DNA from: Aristolochia californica
Taxonomy: Eukaryota; Streptophyta; Magnoliopsida; Piperales; Aristolochiaceae
Length of the DNA stretch: 64,000 nt
Assembly: GCA_029961685.1 (NCBI GenBank)
Contig: JARWKL010000006.1
Coordinates: forward strand, 8,748,748 to 8,812,747
Direction: 5' to 3'
This document shows, piece after piece, positions 45,998 through 57,320 of this stretch (positions within the stretch are counted from its first letter, which is position 1; the number at the start of each line of letters is the position of its first letter). The notes under the pieces were generated by a model. The model worked only from the letters and a program-made list of their open reading frames with translations. It had not been told where the DNA came from and did not search any database. The position numbers and the translations under genes were made by a program.

Positions 45998-47020
45998 ATG
46001 GCATCCAGTTGTAGGATTATTGGATCTGTTAAGAATGCATCTTTGGTTGAATATAAAGTTCAACAACCATTAAATGATTGGACAATTCCGTCCATTAAAC
46101 CTACATCAATATACAAGAAAGGAACCTTCACCCTTTCTAGTACCATGGGAATTAAAACCATGAAACAAACAATTAATCTTGAAAATCAAGATTTAACTCT
46201 TAAATTATTAGAGTTAACCGATCTTAATAAGTATCTTGCAGATACTGAAAAGAAATATATGCATATTGGGTGCATCCAGATTGCGTTCAAACCCTTGACC
46301 TTATTAGGAATGAACACATGTCTTCAAGCCATACTTCGTGATGGTCGCTTTTTGGATTGGAAACCCTCATTAATGGGTATTGTCAAAACAAGTCTCAGTA
46401 CGGGACCTATTTAATTTAACGTCCATCCAAACCTCACCCAATCTTTAACAGATAGGAATTTGTTAGAATCTATCCAGTTGAGGATTCTAACACAGGGATA
46501 CAATTTTATTCCTGGAACTGAAACCATTGCAGTTATTGCAAGGATTCATTTCAAAATTATGAATACCTTAGTCCCTAAGGTATTACACTTACCAGATCAA
46601 GGTAAGACTGTATTGATCGAAACAGATCTGATGAGTGCAAATGTTGCCACTCCTAGGATGATCAATTGGAAGGAAATTCATTTCCCAGCCAACTGGACTA
46701 TTCCTCAGGCAGTTCCTCCACGACTCCTGATTAATCAGGATATTGGTCAAGTCATCCAATCAGCTGATGGCAATGTGGTAATTAATTTCAAAGACAAAAC
46801 TCCTTACCGAGTTTCTTTACCACCAACGTCATCCAGATATTCAGATGTAGGCCAATCCTCTCGCCTACAGGAATTGGATGAAAAACAATCCATCAAGGAT
46901 GATTCCTCATTAAAAGGAATCCACATATCAGAAACCCAGATACCTCATGGGGTCTACCAAGGAAGGGAGCATGATAGGACTTCTCCCACTCCTAGTGACA
47001 TGACCGGTTTTACTTTGTAA
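45998..47020 (+). pseudogene. Copy C: movement protein ORF (340 codons, one stop)
   Basis: Same 1023 nt length and start as the copy A MP, with the same 30K-superfamily core. One nonsense codon, TAA at 46412-46414 (codon 139), replaces the Tyr codon of copy A; apart from that the frame is open to TAA at 47018-47020. The stops in the two copies are at different places, so the ancestral gene was intact when they separated. Confidence 0.9.
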
Positions 47021-47022
47021 CT

Positions 47023-47250
47023 ATGATTTTTACATCCTTACAGCGTACCCCAGCCCCACCACCTTTTGTGGTGGATCGCGCAACCATTAAAGCTGAATTC
47101 TTTCACCCCAACAATCTTGGTTTCAAACATTGGTTTTTTGACACCTATGGGGCCGCAGAACGCATGGAATTATCAAATGACTTTTATCTTTATTTGGAAA
47201 CAAATAAGATTATTATGTCTTTCGTTGATTGTTTTATGCGTTTCAGACAT
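47023..47250 (+). pseudogene. Copy C: start of the CP-pol ORF, cut by satellite
   Basis: ATG two bases after the MP stop (TAACTATG). 76 open codons with the WFFDTYGAAE and FMRF motifs matching copy A, then an abrupt change to satellite after CGTTTCAGACAT. The codons after 47250 are satellite read-through. The Glu at the position of the copy A stop near 41340 shows the original codon. Confidence 0.88.
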
Positions 47251-50200
47251 ATTTATTTTGCCAATTTAAATAAAAGGTAACGTAGCAATCATAGATAATT
47301 GTAATGTGATTTATCGGTCAATCATGCGTAACGGGCTATATTTTTGTAAGAAATGACTTACGAATTGGGAGTCAAAACTCAGTTAAAAATTCCCTACCTC
47401 CCCCTTTTCCCGACAATTATGAAACAAAATACATAAAAACAAGAAAGTGTTTGCAATCCCTAAAATTTTTGGGCAATTTTTGGAATTATCTCTCTGTAAA
47501 TTTGTGCATTTCCATTTTAGATGTAAACTTTTTTCTTAAATCAAAACTAGAGTTTTCACTTTTCCCTCTATCTCTAAAACAAAGAGATAAAAACGTAAAT
47601 AGATAACTAAAAAATCAAAATTTTAGAGTTTAAGTAAGGAAAGTTAAAAAAAAAAAACAAATGTAAGCAGAGAAAATTTATTCACGCACCACAAATTAAC
47701 GCAAAAGTTTTGATATCCAAGTTTAGGAAATTCCACTAGTTCAACCCTAACAGCTTGGAATTTTATAAGAAAAAGATTTCTAATTGATTCTACACATGTT
47801 TTAAATATGGATATGCATGCTTAAAACATTTTAAAGATGCAAATGACCAATGGGATCCAGACCTCATTAAATTCTCAAGTGAACGTGTGGTGGGATATTT
47901 ACTCGAGTCAAACATGCAATTATTTTGCCTATTAACAAAAAAACTGACATAACAATCATAGATGATTGTAAAGTCATTTATCAATCAATCATGTGTAATG
48001 GGCTATATTTTTGTTAGAAATGACTTATGGATTTGGAGTCAACCCTCAGTTAAAAATCCTCTACCTCCTCCTTTTCCCGATGATTGCGAAACCTAATATA
48101 TAAAAATTAGAAAGAGTTTGAAATCCCTAAAAATTACAAACACTTTTTGGAATTATCTCTTTCTACATTTGTGCATTTCTAATTTAGATGTATACCTTTT
48201 TCATAAATCAAAACCTGAGTTTTCACTTTTCCCTTTATCTCGTAAACAAAGAGATAAAAAGGCAAATAGATAACAACATCAAGAAAATTTTAGAGTTTAT
48301 GTATGCAAAAAATTTAAAACAACAACAAATGTAAGCAAAAAAAATTTATTCACACACCACAAATGAAGACCAAACTTTTGACATCCAAGTTTGGGAACAT
48401 CCACTAGTTCAACCCTTGTAGCTCTGAAGATTATAAGAAAGAGATTTCTAATTGATCTTATGCATGTTTTAAATATGGATATGCTTGCTTGAAATATGTT
48501 AAAGATGCAAAAAACTTATAAGATCCAAACCTCATTAAATTCTCAAGTAAACGTGAAATGGGATATTTACCCGAGTCAAACAAGCCATTATTTTTCCAAT
48601 TTACTGAAAAGCTAACCAAACAATCATAAATGATTGAAAAGTGTTTTATAGGTCAATCATGCGTAATGGGCTATCTTTTGATAAAAAATGAGTTATGGAT
48701 ATGGAGTCAACACTCAGTTAAAAATCTCCTGCTTCCCCTTTTTACCGACAATTGCGAAACCTAATATATAAAAACAAGAAAGAGTTAGACATCCCTAAAA
48801 ATTTCGGCCACTTTTTGGAATTATCACTCTCTACATTTCTGTATTTCCATTTTAGAAGTATACTTTTTTGTTAAATCAAAAATTGAGTTTTCACTTTTCC
48901 CTTTATTTCGTAAACAAAGAGATAAAAAGGCAAAGAGATCACAACAAAATCAAAATTTTATAGTTTATGTATGCAAAAAATTTAAAACAAAAACAAATGT
49001 ATGTAAATAAAATTTATTCTCACACCACAAATGAATACAAAAGTTTTGATATCCAAGTTTGGGAAATTCCACTAGTTCAACCCTAATATCTTGTAATTTT
49101 AGAAGAAAGTGATTTCTAATTGATCCTACACATGTTTGAAATTTGGATATGCATGCTTGAAAAATGTTAAATATGCAAATGACCTATGGGATCCAAAGCT
49201 CATTAAATTCTCAAGTGAATGTGCAGTGGGATAGTTACCTGAGTCAAACAAGCAAGTATATTGCCCATTTTAAAAAAAATCTGACCTAAGAATCATTGAT
49301 GATTTTAAAGTGATTCATCGGTCAATCATGCATAACGGGCTATATTTTTTTAAGAAATGACTTATGGATTGGGATTCAACATTCAGTTAAAAATTGCCCT
49401 CGTCCCCCTTTCCCTGACGATTACGAAACCTAATACATAAAAACAAGAAAGAGTTTGCAATCCTGAAAAATTATAAGCACCTTTTGGAATTATTTCTCTC
49501 TACAATTGTGCATTTCTATTTAAGATGTATACTTTTTTCTTAAAACAAAACTTGAGTTTTCACTTTTCCCTTTATCTCGTAAACAAAGAGATAAAAAGGC
49601 AAATAGATCACAACAAAATGAAAATTTTAGAGTATATGTATGTTAAAAATTTAAAACAACAAAAAATGTAAGTAAATAAAATTTATTCACACACCACAAA
49701 TGAACACAAAATTTTATATATCCAAGTCTGGGAAATTCCTCTAGTTCAACCCTAATAGCTTGAAATTTTATCAGAATGAGATTTCTAATTGTTCCTACAC
49801 ATGTTTTAAATATGGATAAGCATTCTTGAAACATGTTAAAGATGCAAATGACTTATGGGATCCAAACTTCATTAAATACTCAAGTGAACATGAGGCAGTA
49901 TATTTACCCTAGTCAAACAAGCCATTATTTTACCTATATAAAAAAAAAAACTAACAAAACAATCATCGATGATTGTGAAGTGATTGTGGGCCAATCATGC
50001 GTAAAGGAATATAGTTTTGTTAGAAATGCCTTCTGGATTGGGAGTCAACACTCAGTTAAAAATCCCATGCCTCCCCCTTTTTTCAACGAGTGTGAAACTT
50101 CTTGAGAGTTAGTAAACTAGAAAGAGTTAGTAAACCCTAAAACTTACGGAAGCTTCTTGAGATTATCTCTCTACTTTTGTGCATTTCCATTTTAGATGTA

Positions 50201-51990
50201 TACTTTTTTCATAAATCAAAACATGAGTTTTCACTTTTCCCTTTATCTTGTAAACAGAGATAAAAAGGTAAAAAGATCACAACAAAATGAAAATTTTAGA
50301 GTTTATGTATGCAAAAAAATTAAAACAACAACAAATGTAAGTAAAGAAAGTTCAACCCTAATAGCTAGGAATTGTATAAGAAAGAGATTTCTGATTTATT
50401 CTACACATATTTTAAATATGGATATGCATGCTTGAAACATGTTAAAGATGCAAATGACCTATGGGATCTAGACCTCATGAAATTCTCAAGTGAACGTGCG
50501 GTGGGTTTTTTAGCCGAGTCAAATAAGAGATTTTTATGCCCATTTACAAAAAACGCTGACCTAAAAATCATAGATGATTATCATGTGATTTATCGATCAA
50601 TCATGCATAATGGTCTATATTTTTGTAAGAAAGGACTTATCGATTAGGAGTCAACACTTAGCTAGAAATCCTCCGCCACCCCCTTTTCCCGACGATTGCG
50701 AAACCTAATATATAAAAATTAGAAAGGGTTTATAATCCCAAACAATTACAGACACTTTTTTGACTTATCTCCCTCAACATTTGTGTATTTCCAATTTAGA
50801 TGTATATTTTTTTCTTAAATCAAAACTTGAGTTTCACTTTTCCCTTTGTCTCGAAACAAAGAGATAAAAAGGCAATTAGATCACAACAAAATAAAAATTT
50901 TAGATTTTGTGTATGCAAAAATTTGAAACAATAACAAATGTAAGTAAATTAAATTTATTCACACACCACAAATGAACACAAAAGTTTTGATATCCAAGTT
51001 TGGGGAATTCCACAAGTTCAACCCTAATAGTTCTGAATTTTAGAAGAAAGAGATTTTTAATTGATCTTACAAATATTTTAAATATGGATATATATGCTTT
51101 AAACATATTAAAGATGCAAATGACCTATGGGATCCAAACCTCATTAAATTCTCAACTGAACGTGTGGTGTGATATTTACCCAAGTCAAACAAGTCATTAT
51201 TTTGTCCATTTAAATAAAAGGTAACCAAGCAATCATAAATGATTGTAATGTGATTTATTGGTCAATCATGCGTAACGGGCTATATTTTTGTAAGAAATGA
51301 CTTATGGATTGGGAGTCAACACTCAGTTAAAAATTCCCCGCCTCCCCTTTTTCCCGACAATTATGAAACCTAATACATAAAAACAAGAAAGAGTTTCCAC
51401 TCCCTAAAATTTTCTGGCACTTTTTGGAATTATCTCTCTCTATAATTTTGCATTTCCTTTTTAGATGCATACTTTTTTCTTAAATCAAAACTCGAGTTTT
51501 CACTTTTCCCTTTATCTCGTCAACTAAAAAATAAAAAGGCAAATAGATCACAAAAAAATGAAAAATGAAAACAACAACAAATGTTAGTAAAGAAAATTTA
51601 TTCACACACCACAAATGAACACAAAAGTTTTGATATCCAAGTTTGGGAAATTCCACTAGTTCAACACTAATAGCTGAAATTTTTTAAGAAAGAAATTTCT
51701 AATTGTTCTTACACATGTTTTAAATATGGATATGCATGCTTGAAACATGTTAAAGATGCAAATGACTTGTGGGATCCAAACCACATTAAATTCTCAAGTG
51801 AATGTGCGGTGGGATATTTACCCAAGTCAAACAAGCCATTATTTTGCCCATTTACAAAAAAATGCTGACCTAACAATCATAGATGACTATAAAGTGATTT
51901 ATCAGTCAATCATGCATAACAGGCTATATTTTTTTGAGAAATGCCTTATGGATTGGGAGTCAACACTCAGTTAAAAATCCCATGCCTCAC

Positions 51991-52110
51991 CTTTTCCCGA
52001 TGATTACAAAACCTAATATACAAAAACTAGAAAGAGTTTGTAATCCCTAACTTTTCTCGACATTTGTGAAACTGAATACATAAAAACAAAAAAGAGTTTG
52101 CAATCCATAA
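51991..52110 (+). repeat. 60 bp tandem duplication within a monomer
   Basis: 51991-52050 and 52051-52110 both run from CTTTTCYCGA to ATCCMTAA, each with the AAACCTAATA or AAACTGAATA segment and AAGAGTTTG. The copies have diverged from each other, the second resembling the GAATACATAAAA subfamily, so template switching between different monomers fits better than simple slippage. Confidence 0.78.
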
Positions 52111-52364
52111 AAATTTTGGGCACTTTTTAGAATTATTTCTCTCTACAGTTGTGCATTTCCATTTTAGATGTATACTTTTTTTTTAAATCAAAACTAGAGT
52201 TTCACTTTTCCCTTTATGTCGTAAACGAAAAAAGAAAAAGGCATATATATATCACAGCAAAATGAAAATTTTAGAGTTTATGTATGCAAAAAATTTAAAA
52301 CAACAACAAATGTAAGTAAAGAAAATTTATTCACACACCACAAATGAAGACAAATGTTTTGATA

Positions 52365-52385
52365 TCCAAGTTTGGGATCCAAACC
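52365..52385 (+). other. Deletion junction within a monomer
   Basis: AAGTTTGGGA runs directly into TCCAAACCTCATG at 52373-52377. About 150 bp is missing; TGGGA occurs at both edges in normal units. Confidence 0.75.
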
Positions 52386-53072
52386 TCATGTAATTCGCAA
52401 GTGAACATGTGGTGGTATATTTACCCTTGTCAAACAAGCCATTATTTTGCCCATTTACGAAAAAGCTAACCTAACAATCATAAATGATTGTAAAGTGATT
52501 TAATAGGCAATCATGCGTAACGGGATATATTTTTGTTAGAAATGACATGTGGATTGGGAGTCAACACTCAGTTGAAAATCCTCCACCTCCGCCTTTTCCC
52601 GACGATTGTAAAACCTAATATATAAAAACTAGAAAGAGTAAGCAATCCCTAAAAATTACGGAAACTTTTTGGAATTATCTCTATCTTCGTTTGTGCATTT
52701 CCATTTTAGATGTATACATTTTTCATAAATCAAAACGTGAGTTTTCACTTTTTCCTTTATCTCGTAAATAGAGATAGAAAGGCAAATACATCACAACAAA
52801 ATAAAAATTTTAGAGTTTAAGTATGCAAAAAAACTAAAACAACAGAAAATGTAAGTAAAAAAAAATCAACCCTAATCGCTAGGAATTTTATAAGAAAGAG
52901 ATTTCTACTTAACCCTTCACATAGTTTAAATTGAGATATACATGCTTGAAACAAGTTAAAGATGCAAATGAGCTATGGGATCCAAACCTCATTAAATTCT
53001 CAAGTGAACTGCGGTGGTATATTTACCCTAGTAAAACAAGACATTATTTTGCCCATTTATAGAAAAGCTAAC

Positions 53073-53637
53073 TTGGACCGGCCAACTCAAAAAAAAAAAA
53101 AAGAACTCCAGTTTTGGACGTCTGGAAGGTGGACATAGGTATCGCAGATGCTACTTGGGCATAGTTGGAGAAGTCAGCATACATACCCTACTTTCGAGCA
53201 TGAGGACAAGCTCATTCTTCCAGGGGGTGTAATGTTATGAACACAATAATATTATTATTTTAATTGTTTTATTTATTTATTTTATTTTATTTCAGTTTTG
53301 GGCACATGGGTATTTTTAAAATATTTTATTTAGAGGGGTATTTTTATAATATTTTATTTAGAGGGGTATTATTATAATAATTGATCTTAAACCCTAACCA
53401 GGTGAACCCTATTTAAGGAGTAAGAGAAATGAGAAGTACAAGCATTGATTTTATATCAATTTTAGGTTAAGCAGGCTGAGAGTTCTCCTCAACGAGCTCT
53501 AGGGTTTTCAAGCTTCCCTTTGGCTTGATCTTCGTTCTCTATGTCTCCCTACGAATCCACCATGTTATTCAACAATTCCCCAACGCCGAACCGGAACGTA
53601 AAAAATGAATCCTTGTGTCAGATCCAGGATCGTAACA
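53073..53637 (+). mobile_element. Ty3/gypsy-type retrotransposon fragment: 3' tail plus one LTR
   Basis: The first 155 bp (53073-53227) look like the end of pol and the 3' interior: decayed frames with a GATGCTACTTGG segment (as in the ATW of chromodomain-type ends) and GAGGACAAGCTC before a CAGGGGG polypurine tract. An LTR follows. The left edge follows satellite AGCTAAC and the right edge precedes TAACCTAACAATC, so TAAC is duplicated, consistent with a short target duplication. No 5' LTR or core domains are present. The lineage is uncertain. Confidence 0.75.
53228..53637 (+). repeat. LTR of the gypsy-type fragment (410 bp)
   Basis: Begins TGTAATGTTATG, ends GATCGTAACA. Contains an imperfect 30 bp tandem repeat (ATTTTATTTAGAGGGGTATT, near 53319-53378), a TATTTAAGG TATA-like box near 53410-53418, and a C/T-richer 3' part. 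Confidence 0.8.
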
Positions 53638-53711
53638 TAACCTAACAATCATAGATGATTGTAAAGTGATTTATCGGGCAATCATGCGAAATGGGATATA
53701 TTTTTGTTAGA

Positions 53712-54016
53712 AATGAATTGTTGATTGGGAGTCAACACTCAGTTACCCTAATTGATTAGAATTTTATAATGAAGAGATTTCTAATTGACCCTACACATGT
53801 TTTAAATATGGATACGCATGCTTGAAACATGTTAAAGATAGAAATGACCTATGGGATCTAGACCTCATGAAATTCTCAATTGAACGTGTGGTGGGATATT
53901 CACCCGAGTCAAACAAGCCATTATTTTCACCATTTACAAAAATGCTGACTTATCAATCATAAATGATTGTCATGTGATTTATCGGTCAATCATGTGTAAC
54001 AAACTATATTTTTGTG
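53712..54016 (+). repeat. Truncated satellite monomer (about 305 bp)
   Basis: The unit passes from GTCAACACTCAGTTA to CCCTAATTGATTAGAATTTT at about 53745, losing roughly 300 bp. GTT is common to both edges in normal units. It directly follows the retrotransposon fragment. Confidence 0.75.
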
Positions 54017-57000
54017 AAAAATGCGTAATGGATTGGGAGTCAGCACAGTTAAAAATCCCTCGCCTCCCCTTTTACTAACGATTGTGAAACCTAATATATA
54101 AAAACTAGAAAGAGTTTGCAATCCCTAAAAATTACAGACACTTTCTGGAATTATCTCTCTCACTATTTTTGCATATCCATTTTAGATGTAAACTTTTTTC
54201 TTCAATCAAAACTTGAGTTTTCACTTTAGAGATAAAAAGGCAAATAGATCACAACAAAATGAAAATTTTAGAGTTTATGTAAGCAAAAAATTAAAAACAA
54301 CAACAAATGTTAGTAAAGAAAAATTATTCACACACGACAAATGAATAGAAAAAATTTGATATCCAAGTTTGGGAAATTCCACTAGTTCAAACCTAATAAC
54401 TTGAAATTTTATAAGAAAGAGATTTATAATTGTTCCTACACTTGTTTTAAATATGGATATGCATGATTGAAACATGTTAAAGATGCAAATGACTTATGGG
54501 ATCCAAACCTCATTAAATTCTCAAGTGAAGATGTGGTGGTATATTTACCCTAGTCAAGCAAGCTATTATTTTGCCCATTTAAAAAAATGCTTACCTAACA
54601 ATCATAGATGATTGTAAAGTGATTTATCGGTCAATCATGCGTCATGGGATATATTTTGTTAGGAATGACTTGTGGATTGGGAGTCAACACTCAGTTAAAA
54701 ATCGCATGCCTTCCCCTCTTCCCAATGATTGCGCAACCTAATATACAAAAACAAGAAAGAGTTAACAATCCCTAAAAATTACAGAAACTTTTTGAAATTA
54801 TCTCTCGCTACATTTGTTCATTTCCATTTTACATGTATATATTTTTCATAAATCAAGACGTGAATTTTCACTTTTCCCTTTATGTTGTAAACAGAGATAA
54901 AAAGGCAAATAGATCACAACAAAATGAAAATTTTAGAGTTTATGTATGCAAAAAAATTAAAAAAACAACAAATGTAAATAAAGAAAGTTCAACCCTAAAA
55001 GCTTGGAATTTTATAAGAAAGAGATTTCTAATTGACCCTACACATGTTTTAAATATGGATATGCATGTTTGAAACATGTTAAGATGCAAATGACCTATGG
55101 GCTCCAGATCTCATGAAATTCTCAAGTCAACGTGTGGTGGGATATTTACCAGAGTCAAACAAACCATTTTGATGCCCATTTAAAAATAAGCTGACATAAC
55201 AATCATAGATGATTGTCTTGTTATTTATCGGTCAATCATGCGTAATGGTCTATATTTTTGTATGAAATGGCATATCGATTAGGAGTCAACACTCAGTTAG
55301 AAATCCTCCGCCACCCCCTTTTCCCGACAATTGCAAAACCTAAAATATAAAAATTAGAAAGTGTTTGCCATCCCTAAAAATTACGGACACTTTTTTGAAT
55401 TATCTCTCTCAACATTTGTGCATTTCCAATTTAGATGCATACTTTTTTCGTAAATCAAAACCTGCGTTTTCACTTTTCCCTTCATCCCAAAACAAAGAGA
55501 AAAAAAGGAAAATAGATCACAATAAAATGAAAATTTTAGAGTATATATATGAAAAATTTAAAAAAAAAAAACAAATGTAAGTAAAGAAAATTTATTCACA
55601 CACCACAAATGAACACAAAGTTTTGATATCCAAGTTTGTGAAATTCCACTTGTTCAACCCTAATAGTTTAGAATTTTAGAAGAAAGAGATTTCTAAATGA
55701 TCCTACACATATTTTAAATATGGATATACATGCTTGAAACATGTTAAAGATTCCAATTACCTATGGGATCAAAACCTCATTAAATTCACAAGTGAACGTG
55801 CGATGGGATATTTACCCGAGTCAAACAAGTCATTATTTTGCCCATTTATTTAAAGCTAACCTAGCAATCATTGATGATTGTAATGTGATTTATCGGTCAA
55901 TCATGCGTAACGGGTTATATTTTTGTCAGAAATGACTTATGGATTGGGAGTTAATACTCAATTAAATATTACCTGCCTCCGCCTTTTCCTAATGATTGCT
56001 AAACTGAATACATAAAAACAAGAAAGTGTTTCCAATCCCTAAAAATTTCGGGCACTTTTTGGAATTATCACTCTCTGTAATTGTGCATTTCAATTTTAGA
56101 TGTATACTTTTTTCTTAAATCAAAAATTGAGTTTTCACTTTAAACTTTTCCCTTTATCACATAAACTAAAGAATAAAAAGGCAAATAGATCACAACATAA
56201 TGAAAATTTTAGAGTTTATGTCGGCAAAAAAATTAAAACAACAACAAATGTAAGTAAATAAAATTTATTCTCACACCACAAATGAACACAAAAATTTTTA
56301 TATCCAAGTTTGGGTAATTCCACTAGTTCAACCCTAGTTGCCTAGAATTTTATAAGAAAGAGATTTCCAATTGATCCTTCACATATTTTAAATATGAAAA
56401 TACATGCTTGAAACATGTTAAAGATGAAAATGACCTATGGGATCCAAAACTCATTAAATTCCCAAGTGAACGTGTGGTGGGATATTTACCCGAGTCAAAC
56501 AAGTCATTATTTTACCCATTTAAATAAAAGCAGACCTAACAATCATAGATGATTGTAATGTGATATATCTGTCAATCATGCGTAATGGGCTATATTTTTG
56601 TAAGAAATGACTTATGGGTTAGGAGTCAACACCCAGTTAAAAATCACCCGCCTCCCACTTTTCCCGACAATTGCAAAACTTAATACATAAAAACAAGAAA
56701 GAATTCGCAATCCCTAAAAATTTTGAGCAGTTTTTGGCATTATGTCTCTCTACAATTGTGCATTTCCTTTTTAGATGTATTTTTTTTCTTAAATAAAAAT
56801 TAGAGTCTTCACTTTTCCCTTTATCTTGTAAACAAAAAAATAAACAGGCAAATAGATCATAGCAAAATAAAAAATTTAGAGTTTATGTATGCAAAAAATT
56901 TAAAAAACAACAAATGTAAGTAAAGAAAATTTTTTCACACACCACAAATGAACACAAAAGTTTTGATATCCAAGTTAGGGAAATTCCACTAGCTTGAATT

Positions 57001-57302
57001 TTTTTTAAGAAAGAGATTTCTATTTTTTCCTACACCTATTTTAAATATGGATATGAATGCTTGAAACATGTGAAATATGCAAATGACTTATGGGATCCAA
57101 ACCTCACTAAATTGTCAAGTGAATGTGCGGTGGTATATTTACCCTAGTGAAACAAGATATTATTTTGCTCATTAAAAAAATGCTAACCTAACAATCATAG
57201 ATGATTGGACAGTGATTTATCGGTCAATCATGCATAACGGGATATATTTTTGTTAGAAATGACTTGCGGATTGGGAGTCAACACTCAGTTAAAAATCCCT
57301 TG

Positions 57303-57320
57303 CCCCCCCCCCCCCCCCCC
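57303..57320 (+). repeat. 18-base poly-C expansion of the satellite C-rich tract
   Basis: The tract that normally reads CCCCCGCCTCCCCCTTTTCCC is replaced by 18 consecutive C. It may be a true expansion or a sequencing/assembly artefact. Confidence 0.7.

Larger units (their letters stand above)
47251..53072 (+). repeat. Satellite array, right arm, first part
   Basis: Head-to-tail monomers in the same orientation as the left arm. The first, incomplete unit starts within the CATTATTTTGCC segment and carries AAATAAAAGGTAAC, a variant found repeatedly in this arm (51210, 55850, 56530, 59710) and not noticed in the left one. Type-S units (with the 75 bp loss) appear near 50345 and 52855. No gene is supported. 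Confidence 0.9.

Noticed and set aside
28643..47250. A potentially active virus
   Set aside because: Every ORF copy carries stops, frameshifts or cuts, and no complete set of intact genes exists in the window.
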